Positions 18,268 to 28,302 are shown, counted from the first letter of the stretch. The stretch is DNA of 64,000 bases from Cylindrospermopsis curvispora GIHE-G1 (GCF_014489415.1 NZ_CP060822.1:248001-312000), one strand, 5' to 3'. Notes: a model not told the origin generated them from the sequence alone. Numbers and translations are program-made.

Positions 18268-19104
18268 ATGACTAGTCTTATTACTAATATTCACGACTTG
18301 TTTAATCTTTTGCAATTTCCATTTATGCAACGTGCCATGATAGGCGCAGTATTAATGGGAACATTGGGGGGGTTATTGGGCAGTTTTGCCACTCTACGCC
18401 AACTATCCTTTTTTAGTCATGCGGTGGGTCATGCAGCACTGGTGGGAGTTGCTTTGGGAGTGTTATTAAATACTAATCCCCATTGGATGTTATTGCCATT
18501 TACCCTAATTTTTGGTGTCATTGTCCTCTACATAATCGACCAAACTGATTTAGCTAGTGATAGTGTGCTTAGTATAGTCTTATCAGGATCCTTAGCCATC
18601 GGTGTGATCCTCACCACCATGATTCAGGGATATCGTGGTAACCTAATGGCGGTTCTCTTTGGGGATATTCTGGCCATTGACCATACGGATTTAATTTTAA
18701 CCCTGATCATCTTATTAATAAGTAGTATTTTTATATTATCAACTATGCGATCGCAAATTTTGTTGACGTTAAATCCGGATGTGGCTAAGGTTCAAGGTAT
18801 ACCGGTTGAAATTTATCGCTATATTTTTGTGATTTTATTATCTTTGGCAGTTGCGGTAGCAATTAAAGCAGTAGGTATATTACTAGTGAACGCATTTTTA
18901 GTAATTCCCTCAGCGACAGCCAAATTAATGAGTGAGCATTTCAGTAAATTTTTAATCTTATCAGTGTTAATAGGTTGTATGAGTAGTATTGTTGGCATGA
19001 TAGTTTCTGGTCTGTTTAACCAAGCTTCTGGTCCGACCATAGTAATTGTGCAGTTTCTTTTGTTTGTGTTTACTTTTAGTTGGGTTAGATTGAGGAGGAT
19101 ATAA
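18268..19104 (+). CDS. znuB: Zinc ABC transporter permease ZnuB
   Basis: Integral membrane subunit of the ABC-3 family with several hydrophobic segments. The family block SFFSHAVGHAALVGVALG is close to the N-terminus, and VGILLVNAFLVIPSATAKL lies near the C-terminus. It has 278 aa and is last in the znuACB operon. It converges with the DNA methyltransferase gene, 26 bp away. Confidence 0.92.
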   Translation: MTSLITNIHDLFNLLQFPFMQRAMIGAVLMGTLGGLLGSFATLRQLSFFSHAVGHAALVGVALGVLLNTNPHWMLLPFTLIFGVIVLYIIDQTDLASDSVLSIVLSGSLAIGVILTTMIQGYRGNLMAVLFGDILAIDHTDLILTLIILLISSIFILSTMRSQILLTLNPDVAKVQGIPVEIYRYIFVILLSLAVAVAIKAVGILLVNAFLVIPSATAKLMSEHFSKFLILSVLIGCMSSIVGMIVSGLFNQASGPTIVIVQFLLFVFTFSWVRLRRI

Positions 19105-19130
19105 ATGGAGTATCAACATTAAGACCTTAG

Positions 19131-20075
19131 CTAGTCAAATATTAACTCTAATTGTCTGACAGTAGTAATTTTGTTTTGGTTTTTATCTTTAATATATTCA
19201 TTAATACAGTTTGCAACATATTCGGCAAGTTTTACTGGAACCGCGTTACCTATCATTTGCTCTAGATCTGTCTTACTACCATTGAAAATAAAATCTTTGG
19301 GAAAAGTTTGAATTAAACTTCTTTCTTTAGTTGTTAATGGTCTTACCTGATCTGATATTTCAATTGGGTCACCATTATGCTTCTTATAACCTTTGGGAAT
19401 TGGTCTATTTACACCACGAATTGTTGGACTTGGTTCATAGATGCTAAAAACTCCTCTTCTTGCATAACTTCTAGGATGTCGGTAGTAGTATTCAACACCT
19501 AATGAGTTGCCAAAATATTCGAACAATGTCATGGGTTGACCGGATTGATTTTTATTCAAATATGGGGTTAAAAAATTGTCAGGTGACTGGTTATTTCCTA
19601 CCAAAAAGAAACGCTTTCTTGACTGTGGAACTCCACAGAAACTTGCATCCAATACTTGATAAGAAATTCCATAACCAGCTTGCTTAAAAAGTAATATAGC
19701 TTCTTTAAGAATAGGACTTTTAACTATTCGCTCAACATTTTCCATGACAAACCATTCAGGTTTGGTATCTACCACAATCTTGGCGTATGAAATGGTCAAG
19801 TTTGCACGGCCCAATGTTTCATCTCTTTTTCCTGCACTTGAAAAGTCTTGGCAAGGTGGACCACCAATAATCATTTGTGGTTTAAGATCTTTGATAAATT
19901 CAAGTCCTACTTGAGTTCCCAAATCCGTTTCGTAAACTGGGTGCTTGAAATTGTCCCGGTAAACCTTTACAGCAGCTCTCCACTGGTCAAATGCTGCCAA
20001 TATTTGAAAACCTACATTTTGAAAACCCAGCGATAATCCCCCACATCCTGCAAATAAATCTACTGTTTTCATCAT
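19131..20075 (-). CDS. DNA (cytosine-5) methyltransferase, no partner visible
   Basis: Transfers a methyl group from AdoMet to C5 of cytosine. The motifs in order are DLFAGCGGLSLGF (I), GGPPCQDFS with catalytic Cys75 (IV), MENVERI (VI), CGVPQSRKRFF (VIII), target-recognition region (about 180-245) and a final QMIGNAVP (X). It has 314 aa, complete. No restriction endonuclease gene lies on either side: znuB is at one end and a degenerate tandem array at the other. Orphan methylase or survivor of a decayed type II system are both possible; the target site cannot be read from sequence. Two ATG codons (20075, 20072) are possible starts. Confidence 0.92.
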   Translation of the reverse strand: MMKTVDLFAGCGGLSLGFQNVGFQILAAFDQWRAAVKVYRDNFKHPVYETDLGTQVGLEFIKDLKPQMIIGGPPCQDFSSAGKRDETLGRANLTISYAKIVVDTKPEWFVMENVERIVKSPILKEAILLFKQAGYGISYQVLDASFCGVPQSRKRFFLVGNNQSPDNFLTPYLNKNQSGQPMTLFEYFGNSLGVEYYYRHPRSYARRGVFSIYEPSPTIRGVNRPIPKGYKKHNGDPIEISDQVRPLTTKERSLIQTFPKDFIFNGSKTDLEQMIGNAVPVKLAEYVANCINEYIKDKNQNKITTVRQLELIFD

Positions 20076-20162
20076 CGAAAAAGTGTTGGATAGTTATAAA
20101 TAATTGCATCAAATCTTCTTTCCGGACTCAGGGAGACAGGGAATGAATTGTCTCAAAGCCTA

Positions 20163-20181
20163 AGTCGGTTGAAAACCGACT
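20163..20181. repeat. Small palindrome upstream of the methyltransferase
   Basis: AGTCGGTT at 20163-20170 pairs with AACCGACT at 20174-20181 across a 3-nt loop. It belongs to the interspersed palindromes frequent in Nostocales, from general knowledge, and sits 88 bp upstream of the methylase start. Confidence 0.55.
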
Positions 20182-20198
20182 GGTTTTGTAGTGAGTCA

Positions 20199-20237
20199 TT
20201 ATGGGTAACCCATTCTACAAATAATTGTGCCTCCCTA
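20199..20237. repeat. Fragment of the miniature dispersed repeat
   Basis: The stretch CTACAAATAATTGTGCCTCC is identical to the right part of the element at 60919-61008. It is preceded by ATGGGTAACCCAT, a short form of the central palindrome. It abuts the 510-bp array. Confidence 0.65.
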
Positions 20238-20246
20238 CAAGGAATA

Positions 20247-22910
20247 GCGATCGCTTTTTCGTGAAGGGGGGATATCAAATATTAGTAGTGTTGGGTGGAG
20301 AAAACACAACAGGCAATTTACCAAACATGACCAAATTATGTGGGGTTATAAACTTGTAGTTAATAACGCTAAAAAACGGTTGCACAATTGTATTAACACT
20401 TAAACTCATGTATAAAATATAAACAATAAGAAAAAATTATGTTTATAGGGGGTTGAGATAAGTTTTTTTGTGGTCGAAGGGGTAAAAATGTGGTACTATG
20501 AAGGTTGATTATAATGGAGTGTGAGCATTCGCAAAAAAGTGCACAGATTCCCATTGTCAAACTATCATGTCCAAGAGACAATAGTCAACCCCCTCATGGA
20601 GAAAAAAATGGGCGCGTGGGTAGATTCCTCACTTGAAATTAATTGCGATCGCTATTTTATAGGATTTTCGGTGTAATTACCAAAGGTAGGAAAAATCCTG
20701 CTAGGAGATAGAAGGAAGAGCGATCGCTCTTTCGCGAAGGGGGGTAATATCAAATATTAGTAGTGTTGAAACACCAGCGGGATATAGAGTTCCATTATTA
20801 TTAGGTGGAGAAAACTCAACAAGCAATTTACCAAACGTGACCAAACTATATGGGGTTGTAAACTCATTGTTAATAACGCTAAAAAACGGTTACACAATTG
20901 TATTAACCCCTAAATTCATGTATAAAAGATAAATAATAAGAAAAAATTATGTTTGTAGGGGGTTGAGATAAGTTTTTTTGTGGTCGAAGGGGTAAAAATG
21001 TGGTATTATGAGGGTTGATTATAATGGAGTGTGAGCATTCGCGAAAAAGTGCACAGATTCCCATTGTCAAACTATCATGTCCAAGAGACAATAGTCAACC
21101 CCCTCATGGAGAAAAAAATGGGCGCGTGGGTAGATTCCTCACTTGAAATTAATTGCGATCGCTATTTTATAGGATTTTCGGTGTAATTACCAAAGGTAGG
21201 AAAAATCCTGCTAGGAGATAGAAGGAAGAGCGATCGCTCTTTCGCGAAGGGGGGTAATATCAAATATTAGTAGTGTTGAAACACCAGCGGGATATAGAGT
21301 TCCATTATTATTAGGTGGAGAAAACTCAACAAGAAATTTACCAAACGTGACCAAACTATATGGGGTTGTAAACTCATTGTTAATAACGCTAAAAAACGGT
21401 TACACAATTGTATTAACCCCTAAATTCATGTATAAAAGATAAATAATAAGAAAAAATTATGTTTGTAGGGGGTTGAGATAAGTTTTTTTGTGGTCGAAGG
21501 GGTAAAAATGTGGTATTATGAGGGTTGATTATAATGGAGTGTAAGCATTCGCGAAAAAGTGCACAGATTTCCATTATCAGACTATCATGTCCAAGAGACA
21601 ACAGTCAACCCCCTCATGGAGAAAAAAATGGGCGCGTGGGTAGATTCCTCACTTGAAATTAATTGCGATCGCTATTTTATAGGATTTTCGGTGTAATTAC
21701 CAAAGGTAGGAAAAATCCTGCTAGGAGATAGAAGGAAGAGCGATCGCTCTTTCGCGAAGGGGGGTAATATCAAATATTAGTAGTGTTGAAACACCAGCGG
21801 GATATAGAGTTCCATTATTATTAGGTGGAGAAAACTCAACAAGAAATTTACCAAACGTGACCAAACTATATGGGGTTGTAAACTCATTGTTAATAACGCT
21901 AAAAAACGGTTACACAATTGTATTAACCCCTAAATTCATGTATAAAAGATAAATAATAAGAAAAAATTATGTTTGTAGGGGGTTGAGATAAGTTTTTTTG
22001 TGGTCGAAGGGGTAAAAATGTGGTATTATGAGGGTTGATTATAATGGAGTGTGAGCATTCGCGAAAAAGTGCACAGATTTCCATTATCAGACTATCATGT
22101 CCAAGAGACAACAGTCAACCCCCTCATGGAGAAAAAAATGGGCGCGTGGGTAGATTCCTCACTTGAAATTAATTGCGATCGCTATTTTATAGGATTTTCG
22201 GTGTAATTACCAAAGGTAGGAAAAATCCTGCTAGGAGATAGAAGGAAGAGCGATCGCTCTTTCGCGAAGGGGGGTAATATCAAATATTAGTAGTGTTGAA
22301 ACACCAGCGGGATATAGAGTTCCATTATTATTAGGTGGAGAAAACTCAACAAGAAATTTACCAAACGTGACCAAACTATATGGGGTTGTAAACTCATTGT
22401 TAATAACGCTAAAAAACGGTTACACAATTGTATTAACCCCTAAATTCATGTATAAAAGATAAATAATAAGAAAAAATTATGTTTGTAGGGGGTTGAGATA
22501 AGTTTTTTTGTGGTCGAAGGGGTAAAAACGTGGTATTATGAAGGTTGAGTATAATGGAGTGTGAGCATCAGCGAAAAAGTGCACGGATTTCCATTGTCAG
22601 AGTATCATGTCCAAGAGACAATAGTCAACTCCCCCCATGGAGAAAAAAATGGGCGCGTGGGTAGATTCCTAACTTGAAATTAATTGCGATCGCTATTTTA
22701 TGGACTTCCGGTGTAATTACCAAAGGTGGGAAAAATTCTGCTACGAGATAGAAGGAGTTGCGATCGCTCGTGAATATCAAATACTAGTGAGTGGAATTAA
22801 ATATAAGACACAAATTTCCATTGTCAGAGTATTATGTCCAAGAGACAATAGTCAACTCCCCCTGAAAAAAATTCCGTGGGGATGTAATAGGAGATAGATG
22901 GCGATCGCTA
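20247..22910. repeat. Tandem array of a 510-bp unit, five copies plus a decayed sixth
   Basis: Units begin at GCGATCGC sites at 20247 (473 bp, with a 35-bp deletion), 20720, 21230, 21740 and 22250 (510 bp each). A truncated relic runs from 22760 to about 22910. Copies 2-4 are nearly identical, which means recent amplification; the outer copies diverge. Each unit has two HIP1 octamers, one inside a 16-bp palindrome (AAGAGCGATCGCTCTT). A 10-bp inverted repeat AGGGGGTTGA/TCAACCCCCT encloses 128 bp (20957-20966 with 21095-21104). An open frame of 75 codons without start (20705-20932) recurs in copies 2-5. Not a CRISPR: there are no spacers. Function unknown. Confidence 0.95.
22700..22897 (+). pseudogene. 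Least-decayed copy of the repeat-unit reading frame
   Basis: An open frame of 65 codons spans the end of copy 5 and the sixth relic. It reads DFRCNYQRWEKFCYEIEG near its start and SIVRVLCPRDNSQLPLKK near its end. In copies 2-4 the same frame is broken by TAG at the codons that here are TGG (Trp) and TAC (Tyr), each a single-base change. I take it to be a fragment of an ancestral gene rather than a functional protein. The family is not recognised. Confidence 0.4.
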
Positions 22911-23021
22911 TTTTATGGGTATTATACAACAATTTTCTTATGAAAAAATTTCTTTGAAATCCCCTTGACAAATAACTATAACTTTGTTATGGTTATCTAA
23001 TGTGAGCAATAAACAAACCTA

Positions 23022-23094
<73 letters not shown>

Positions 23095-23126
23095 TTTTCA
23101 AATCCCCTATTTCCCCGTTTCCCAAC

Positions 23127-24239
23127 TTAGTGGTGATGGTGATGATGGACGGACAATTGAAGATTTACTTCCTGTCCTGCTTCCTTCATCAACTCGCTAA
23201 TCTGGGTGTTAGCCCAACCGGCAGCCATTTTTAAGAATTGTGGGTGGTCATTAACACAAGGCATTTGCACATAGTCTAGACCAGAATACTGTTTCTCCAA
23301 ATCATGAATTATATGGTGTACATCCAACAGGGTTTCATGATTTTCTGTGGCAAAACCAATGGGCATAAATATCACCACTTTAGCACCCAATTGAATTAAA
23401 TTTTTGGCAGCTTGAGTAGCATTGGGTTGAGTCCATTCAATTAGAGGTGTGTCGTGGTTTAACCAACCCACAGAAATTAAGGGATAACGGTGAATTAATT
23501 TCTCCCTGACTAACTCATAGAGAATTTGACTTTCATCAATTCCTGATGTGAATCCTTTGGCTTTGTGTGGACAACCATGATTGAGCAGTACAATGCCAAT
23601 TTGGGAAGGTAAATAATTAGTCGCCAAATCACTACTAACTTTTTCCTCTACTAGTCTTGCCATTAAACTTATATATTCTGGCTCATTGTAAAAGGACGGA
23701 ATATAGCGCGTTCCCTTGAGCCAATGTTGTTCCCCATCCGATAATTCTGCTAAAGCTTTATTAACTTGTTCGATCGCTATACCACTGGTGAAGATAGAGT
23801 CTACTACTAATAAGGGATAGATTAAGATTTTTTCAAAGCCTTGATTTTTGATCTCAGCTAAAACTTGTCCAGGCAAAAAGGGAGCGCAAAAGTTAAAAGC
23901 TTTGAAAACTTGAACCTTATTACCCCATTTATGTTGTAATTCGTGTTCAATCCCTGCTCGTTGCTTTTCAAAAATGGCGTTGTGAGGAGAAATAAAATCA
24001 TGATGGGTATGTCCCCATTCATGACGGTCAAACAGTGCCAAAAGTTTAGCTAGGGGAGGATAAACCCAAGTAGGAACGGGTGCAAATTTGGCAGTGAGCA
24101 GATTTAACGCCTGTTCATTATAATTAGCAAAATCCTCATAACTCTCCACTTCACCATAACCCATTAGTAATACCGCTATGGAGTCATGGTTTGGTAGATG
24201 CTCGTGAGTATGTTGTAGTTTTTCTGGTGTTACAACCAC
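23127..24239 (-). CDS. Ferrochelatase-like protein with C-terminal hexahistidine
   Basis: Two-lobe chelatase fold related to HemH. Visible segments are SIAVLLMGYGEVESYEDF at the N-terminus, IYPLLVVDSIFTSG, VLLNHGCPHKAKGF and PIGFATENHETLLDVHH. The last carries the conserved His and Glu of the ferrochelatase active site. It is 370 aa long, begins 18-20 residues earlier than HemH, and has no C-terminal chlorophyll-binding-like segment, so it is probably a paralogue of true cyanobacterial HemH. The protein ends in six His encoded with mixed CAT and CAC codons, suggesting metal binding. Substrate metal and tetrapyrrole are unknown. Confidence 0.8.
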   Translation of the reverse strand: MVVTPEKLQHTHEHLPNHDSIAVLLMGYGEVESYEDFANYNEQALNLLTAKFAPVPTWVYPPLAKLLALFDRHEWGHTHHDFISPHNAIFEKQRAGIEHELQHKWGNKVQVFKAFNFCAPFLPGQVLAEIKNQGFEKILIYPLLVVDSIFTSGIAIEQVNKALAELSDGEQHWLKGTRYIPSFYNEPEYISLMARLVEEKVSSDLATNYLPSQIGIVLLNHGCPHKAKGFTSGIDESQILYELVREKLIHRYPLISVGWLNHDTPLIEWTQPNATQAAKNLIQLGAKVVIFMPIGFATENHETLLDVHHIIHDLEKQYSGLDYVQMPCVNDHPQFLKMAAGWANTQISELMKEAGQEVNLQLSVHHHHHH

Positions 24240-24429
24240 AATAATTACCTCAATATTTTAGTGGAATCATCTTGGACTCTTGATGTCGATGTTAAAAATC
24301 ATCAAAGCCAAAGATTACAATCTATACCTACTATCCCCAACCATTATTATCCTATCCCAGGGGATAGGATACTGTTGCACACAAAAATATACATATTGTT
24401 CCAAAAAAATGGGGTCAAGGATTAAACCT

Positions 24430-25005
24430 ATGCAAATTGTAATCTGTCCTGGAATTCATCAGCGGGAATTGACTCAAAGATTCATCGAGGATTTATGGTC
24501 TCTAGGGGAAAATAACCTCAACAATCTACAGATGGATAACATGTTAGTATTTCCCGAAGAGGGAATTTTAACTTTATCAACATTTCATATTTTACTGTTT
24601 ATGGGCGATCGCCTGGGGAATAGGTTAGAATCACCGGTGATATTCATTGGGTTTAGTGCGGGTGTGGTGGGAGCGATGGGTGCTGCTATCAAATGGCAAA
24701 TGCGGGGTGGAAATGTAAAAGCGTTGATAGCTATAGATGGGTGGGGGGTTCCGGTAGGTGGTAATTTCCCCATTCATCGTCTGAGTCATGACTATTTTAC
24801 CCATTGGAGTTCTGCTATTCTGGGTAGTAAGCAAGATAATTTCTATGCAGATCCACCAGTGGAACACTTGTCAATGTGGGGATCACCGGGAAAAGTGCAA
24901 GGTTATTGGCAAAACCTATCCACAGGGTTTTTCGGGTGTCCAACCTACCTGAGTGCAACGGAATTTTTACATTTGCTGCTAAAAAGTTATGATAGTGAGT
25001 TATGA
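24430..25005 (+). CDS. Conserved alpha/beta-hydrolase-like protein
   Basis: About 191 residues starting MQIVICPGIHQ at the ATG at 24430. A nucleophile elbow GFSAG fits an alpha/beta-hydrolase Ser, with an acidic strand (ALIAIDGWG) and a conserved-looking His (HLSMWGSPG) after it. The substrate is unknown. Residues upstream of this start are Ile/Leu/Cys-rich and probably not translated. An MFS gene follows 66 bp later on the same strand. Confidence 0.65.
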   Translation: MQIVICPGIHQRELTQRFIEDLWSLGENNLNNLQMDNMLVFPEEGILTLSTFHILLFMGDRLGNRLESPVIFIGFSAGVVGAMGAAIKWQMRGGNVKALIAIDGWGVPVGGNFPIHRLSHDYFTHWSSAILGSKQDNFYADPPVEHLSMWGSPGKVQGYWQNLSTGFFGCPTYLSATEFLHLLLKSYDSEL

Positions 25006-25071
25006 GTAAACCGACCATGGAGGTTAAACCTTGGGTCTTGATTTTCGCCAATCACCAATCAAACAATTCTC

Positions 25072-26301
25072 ATGTTTCCCACGGAACCTACTGCAATTAA
25101 TCAAGGCTTTAGTGCCCTGGTCAAAAACCGCAATTTTATGCTGCTGTGGATTGGTCAACTAATATCCCAGTTAGCTGATAAGGTATTATTAATACTAATG
25201 ATTGATTTATTGGAGAAAAAATACTTACCTCCCCATTTATCATCGGGGACTGGAAGGTTTTATCTGTATATGGCATTTACCCTACCAGCAATATTCTTTG
25301 GTTCGGTTGGTGGTGTAATTGTTGACAGAATGCCCAAGAAGTTAATTATGATTGGTTCCGATGTCATTCGCGGTGTATTAACACTGAGTATAGCGTTCTT
25401 ACCTCGACAGCTGGGGATTCTATTAGCACTGAATTTTGGTATTTCCTCGGTTACTCAATTTTTTGCCCCAGCGGAACAAGCTACCATACCTCTTATGGTC
25501 AAAAAAGAGAACTTGATGGCAGCTAATGCTCTATTTAGTAGTACCATGATGGGTGCACTAATAGTGGGTTACGCCTTAGGCTCTACTATTTTAAATGAGG
25601 CGGAACATATTGGTATTGATTTTGGTAAAGAACTACTGGTGGGTTTATTATACTTGCTATCTGCTGCTATTATGCTACCCATCCAGTTTCGAGAACAGCG
25701 TCACACTTCTGTAGTCAACCCGGTGGCAGAATTTTTACAGGGTTGGCAATATCTGAGGACAAACCGCTTGGTATGGAATGCTATGATTCAAATTGTAGCT
25801 CTATACTGCGTTTTTGCATCTTTACTGGAATTATCCATTAGACTAGCAAACAGACTAAAATTAGAACAAACAGATTTTAGCTTTTTCGTAGCTGCAGCTG
25901 GTGTAGGTATGGTTCTGGGCGCAGCAATAATTGGGCATTTTAGTCAACAGCTAGATCGTCAACCCTTACCCCTAATTGGGTTTATATTTATGGCATTGGC
26001 ACTGGGAATGTTTATTTTCACCTATAACCTTCCCTGGGGTTTATTTCTATGTGTTTTCCTGGGTCTAGGAGCATCCCTGGTTAACGTGCCCATGCAAACC
26101 CTAATTCAACAATATACTCCCCCATCCATGCACGGGAAGGTATTTGGCTTTCAAAATCACGCCGTGAATATTGCCCTTTCCTTCCCCCTACTAATTACTA
26201 CTAAACTGGTGAATGCTCTGGGTTTATCTTTATTTCTGTTTGGCATGAGTCTCACTGTGGCTATAATTGGCCTGTGGACCTGGCAAAATACTAGAGAATA
26301 A
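25072..26301 (+). CDS. MFS transporter (12 membrane segments)
   Basis: Major facilitator protein of 409 aa. The start FSALVKNRNFMLLWIGQLIS and the loop GGVIVDRMPKKL, with its conserved Asp-Arg-x-x-Lys/Arg signature, match the drug-exporter/lysophospholipid-transporter branch. About a dozen hydrophobic stretches can be counted. No substrate can be assigned. The GTG of ilvB follows 81 bp downstream. Confidence 0.88.
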   Translation: MFPTEPTAINQGFSALVKNRNFMLLWIGQLISQLADKVLLILMIDLLEKKYLPPHLSSGTGRFYLYMAFTLPAIFFGSVGGVIVDRMPKKLIMIGSDVIRGVLTLSIAFLPRQLGILLALNFGISSVTQFFAPAEQATIPLMVKKENLMAANALFSSTMMGALIVGYALGSTILNEAEHIGIDFGKELLVGLLYLLSAAIMLPIQFREQRHTSVVNPVAEFLQGWQYLRTNRLVWNAMIQIVALYCVFASLLELSIRLANRLKLEQTDFSFFVAAAGVGMVLGAAIIGHFSQQLDRQPLPLIGFIFMALALGMFIFTYNLPWGLFLCVFLGLGASLVNVPMQTLIQQYTPPSMHGKVFGFQNHAVNIALSFPLLITTKLVNALGLSLFLFGMSLTVAIIGLWTWQNTRE

Positions 26302-26382
26302 ATAAAGTGTCGGTTTTTCAATTAAAATGGTATCCTAAATACAAAATCCAGGCTTAATTTTAGTTATATTTTGAGGTTAATC

Positions 26383-28269
26383 GTGCGATCGCCTTCTCAA
26401 ATCAATTCCTCACAGTCTGAAAAACGCAAGTCTGCTCCTATCTCCCACTCCTGGACCCAACCCATAAGAGCAACCGGTGGTTTTGCTCTGTTGGATAGTC
26501 TACTCCGTCATGGAGTGGAGTATATTTTTGGTTATCCCGGAGGAGCTATACTTCCTATTTATGATGACCTGTATAAAGTAGAAGAAACAGGTAGTATTAA
26601 ACACATTCTAGTTCGTCATGAACAAGGTGCTTCCCATGCTGCGGATGGTTATGCCCGTGCAACGGGCAAGGTGGGGGTATGTTTTGGTACTTCCGGACCG
26701 GGAGCTACCAACTTAGTAACAGGTATTGCCACCGCCTACATGGACTCCATACCCATGATAATTGTCACTGGACAAGTACCCAGACCCGCTATTGGTACTG
26801 ATGCTTTCCAAGAGACAGATATTTATGGTATTACCTTGCCCATAGTCAAACACTCTTACGTGGTGCGGGATCCCAAGGACATGGCCAGAATTGTGGCTGA
26901 AGCCTTTCATCTAGCTAGTACGGGTAGACCTGGACCAGTTCTCATAGACGTTCCCAAGGATGTAGCCCTGGAAAAATTTGACTATACCCCAGTGGAACCA
27001 GGTTCGGTTAAATTACCGGGATATCGCCCCACAGTTAAGGGCAATCCTAGACAAATTAATGCCGCTATTCAACTAATCACAGAAAGTCGCAAACCACTCT
27101 TGTATGTCGGTGGAGGAGCGATCGCCTCTGGATCCCATAAAGAAATCAAAGAACTGGCGGAATTATTCAATATCCCAGTCACCACCACCCTGATGGGAAT
27201 TGGTGCATTTGACGAACATCATCCCCTGTCCTTGGGAATGTTAGGTATGCACGGAACTGCATACGCTAATTTTGCCGTAACAGACTGTGACCTACTAATT
27301 TGTGTAGGGGCAAGATTTGATGATAGAGTAACAGGAAAACTAGATGAATTTGCTTCCCATGCGAAAGTAATTCACATTGATATTGACCCAGCGGAAGTGG
27401 GCAAAAACCGAGTTCCGGAAGTTCCCATAGTTGGGGATGTGAAAAACGTCTTAGAAGACCTATTGAGGCGATGTCATAACAATCATCACAATCACCATAA
27501 TCGCAATCAGGAATGGCTAAACCTAATTGGTCGTTGGAAACAAGATTACCCTCTCATTGTTCCCCACTACCCTGATAGCATTTCCCCCCAAGAAGTAATA
27601 GTGGAAATTGGCAAACAAGCTCCCAACGCCATTTACACCACTGATGTGGGACAACATCAAATGTGGGCAGCCCAATTCCTCAAAAATGGACCAAGACGGT
27701 GGATTTCTAGTGCGGGTTTAGGCACCATGGGTTTTGGCGTACCCGCAGCTATGGGAGCCAAAGTAGCCTTTCCTGAAGAAGAGGTCATTTGTATTAGTGG
27801 TGATGCCAGTTTCCAAATGTGTTTACAAGAACTGGGAACTTTAGCACAATATGGCATAAATGTCAAGACCGTGATTTTAAATAACGGTTGGCAAGGAATG
27901 GTAAGACAATGGCAAGAGGCCTTCTATGGTGAGAGGTACTCCTGTTCTAATATGGAAGTAGGAATGCCCGATATTGAGCTTTTAGCTCAAGCTTATGGCA
28001 TTAAGGGCATGGTGATTACTAAACAAGAAGAGTTATCACAAAAAATAGCAGAAATGTTAGAGCATAAAGGTCCAGTAGTGGTTAACGTTCACGTCACCAA
28101 AGATGAAAACTGCTATCCTATGGTAGCACCTGGTAAAAGCAATGCCCAGATGTTCGGGTTACCCAAACCAGGACCAACCACAGTAGTAGAATCAACTTAT
28201 TGCAACCATTGTGGCACCAAAAACCCTTCCACTCATAATTTTTGTTCCCAGTGTGGGTCTAAATTGTGA
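26383..28269 (+). CDS. ilvB: Acetolactate synthase large subunit with C-terminal zinc ribbon
   Basis: Thiamin-diphosphate enzyme that makes 2-acetolactate (or 2-aceto-2-hydroxybutyrate) for valine, leucine and isoleucine synthesis. Features are the Glu-containing [27 protein letters not shown], the FAD/carboligase middle domain, and the ThDP-binding GDASFQM...LNNGWQGM. The GTG start at 26383 follows TTGAGGT. At 628 aa it is longer than the usual enzyme by an extra C-terminal segment, YCNHCGTKN...[11 protein letters not shown], with two CxxC pairs typical of a zinc ribbon. A His-rich insert (HNNHHNHHN) lies near residue 370. The regulatory subunit ilvN is not adjacent. Confidence 0.94.
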   Translation: MRSPSQINSSQSEKRKSAPISHSWTQPIRATGGFALLDSLLRHGVEYIFGYPGGAILPIYDDLYKVEETGSIKHILVRHEQGASHAADGYARATGKVGVCFGTSGPGATNLVTGIATAYMDSIPMIIVTGQVPRPAIGTDAFQETDIYGITLPIVKHSYVVRDPKDMARIVAEAFHLASTGRPGPVLIDVPKDVALEKFDYTPVEPGSVKLPGYRPTVKGNPRQINAAIQLITESRKPLLYVGGGAIASGSHKEIKELAELFNIPVTTTLMGIGAFDEHHPLSLGMLGMHGTAYANFAVTDCDLLICVGARFDDRVTGKLDEFASHAKVIHIDIDPAEVGKNRVPEVPIVGDVKNVLEDLLRRCHNNHHNHHNRNQEWLNLIGRWKQDYPLIVPHYPDSISPQEVIVEIGKQAPNAIYTTDVGQHQMWAAQFLKNGPRRWISSAGLGTMGFGVPAAMGAKVAFPEEEVICISGDASFQMCLQELGTLAQYGINVKTVILNNGWQGMVRQWQEAFYGERYSCSNMEVGMPDIELLAQAYGIKGMVITKQEELSQKIAEMLEHKGPVVVNVHVTKDENCYPMVAPGKSNAQMFGLPKPGPTTVVESTYCNHCGTKNPSTHNFCSQCGSKL

Positions 28270-28282
28270 TTGTGACCAGTCA

Positions 28283-28302
28283 CGGGGGAGAAAGCTTCCC
28301 CG
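28283..28302. terminator. Terminator-like hairpin after ilvB
   Basis: CGGGGGAG at 28283-28290 pairs with CTTCCCCG at 28295-28302 (one G-T pair) around AAAG, between convergent ilvB and the CGLD27 gene. The following T-run is weak. Confidence 0.6.

Noticed and set aside
20393-22111. Four near-identical 62-codon reverse-strand frames in the array
   Set aside because: Differences between copies are mostly amino-acid changing, there is no ribosome site, and the frames simply mirror the repeat.
20247-22910. CRISPR array
   Set aside because: The repeat unit is 510 bp and contiguous, with no short direct repeats separated by unique spacers and no cas genes nearby.
23127-23145. Hexahistidine as a cloning-vector artefact
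   Set aside because: The His codons mix CAT and CAC, the gene continues without vector linkers, and natural sequence and tRNA-Phe follow directly.
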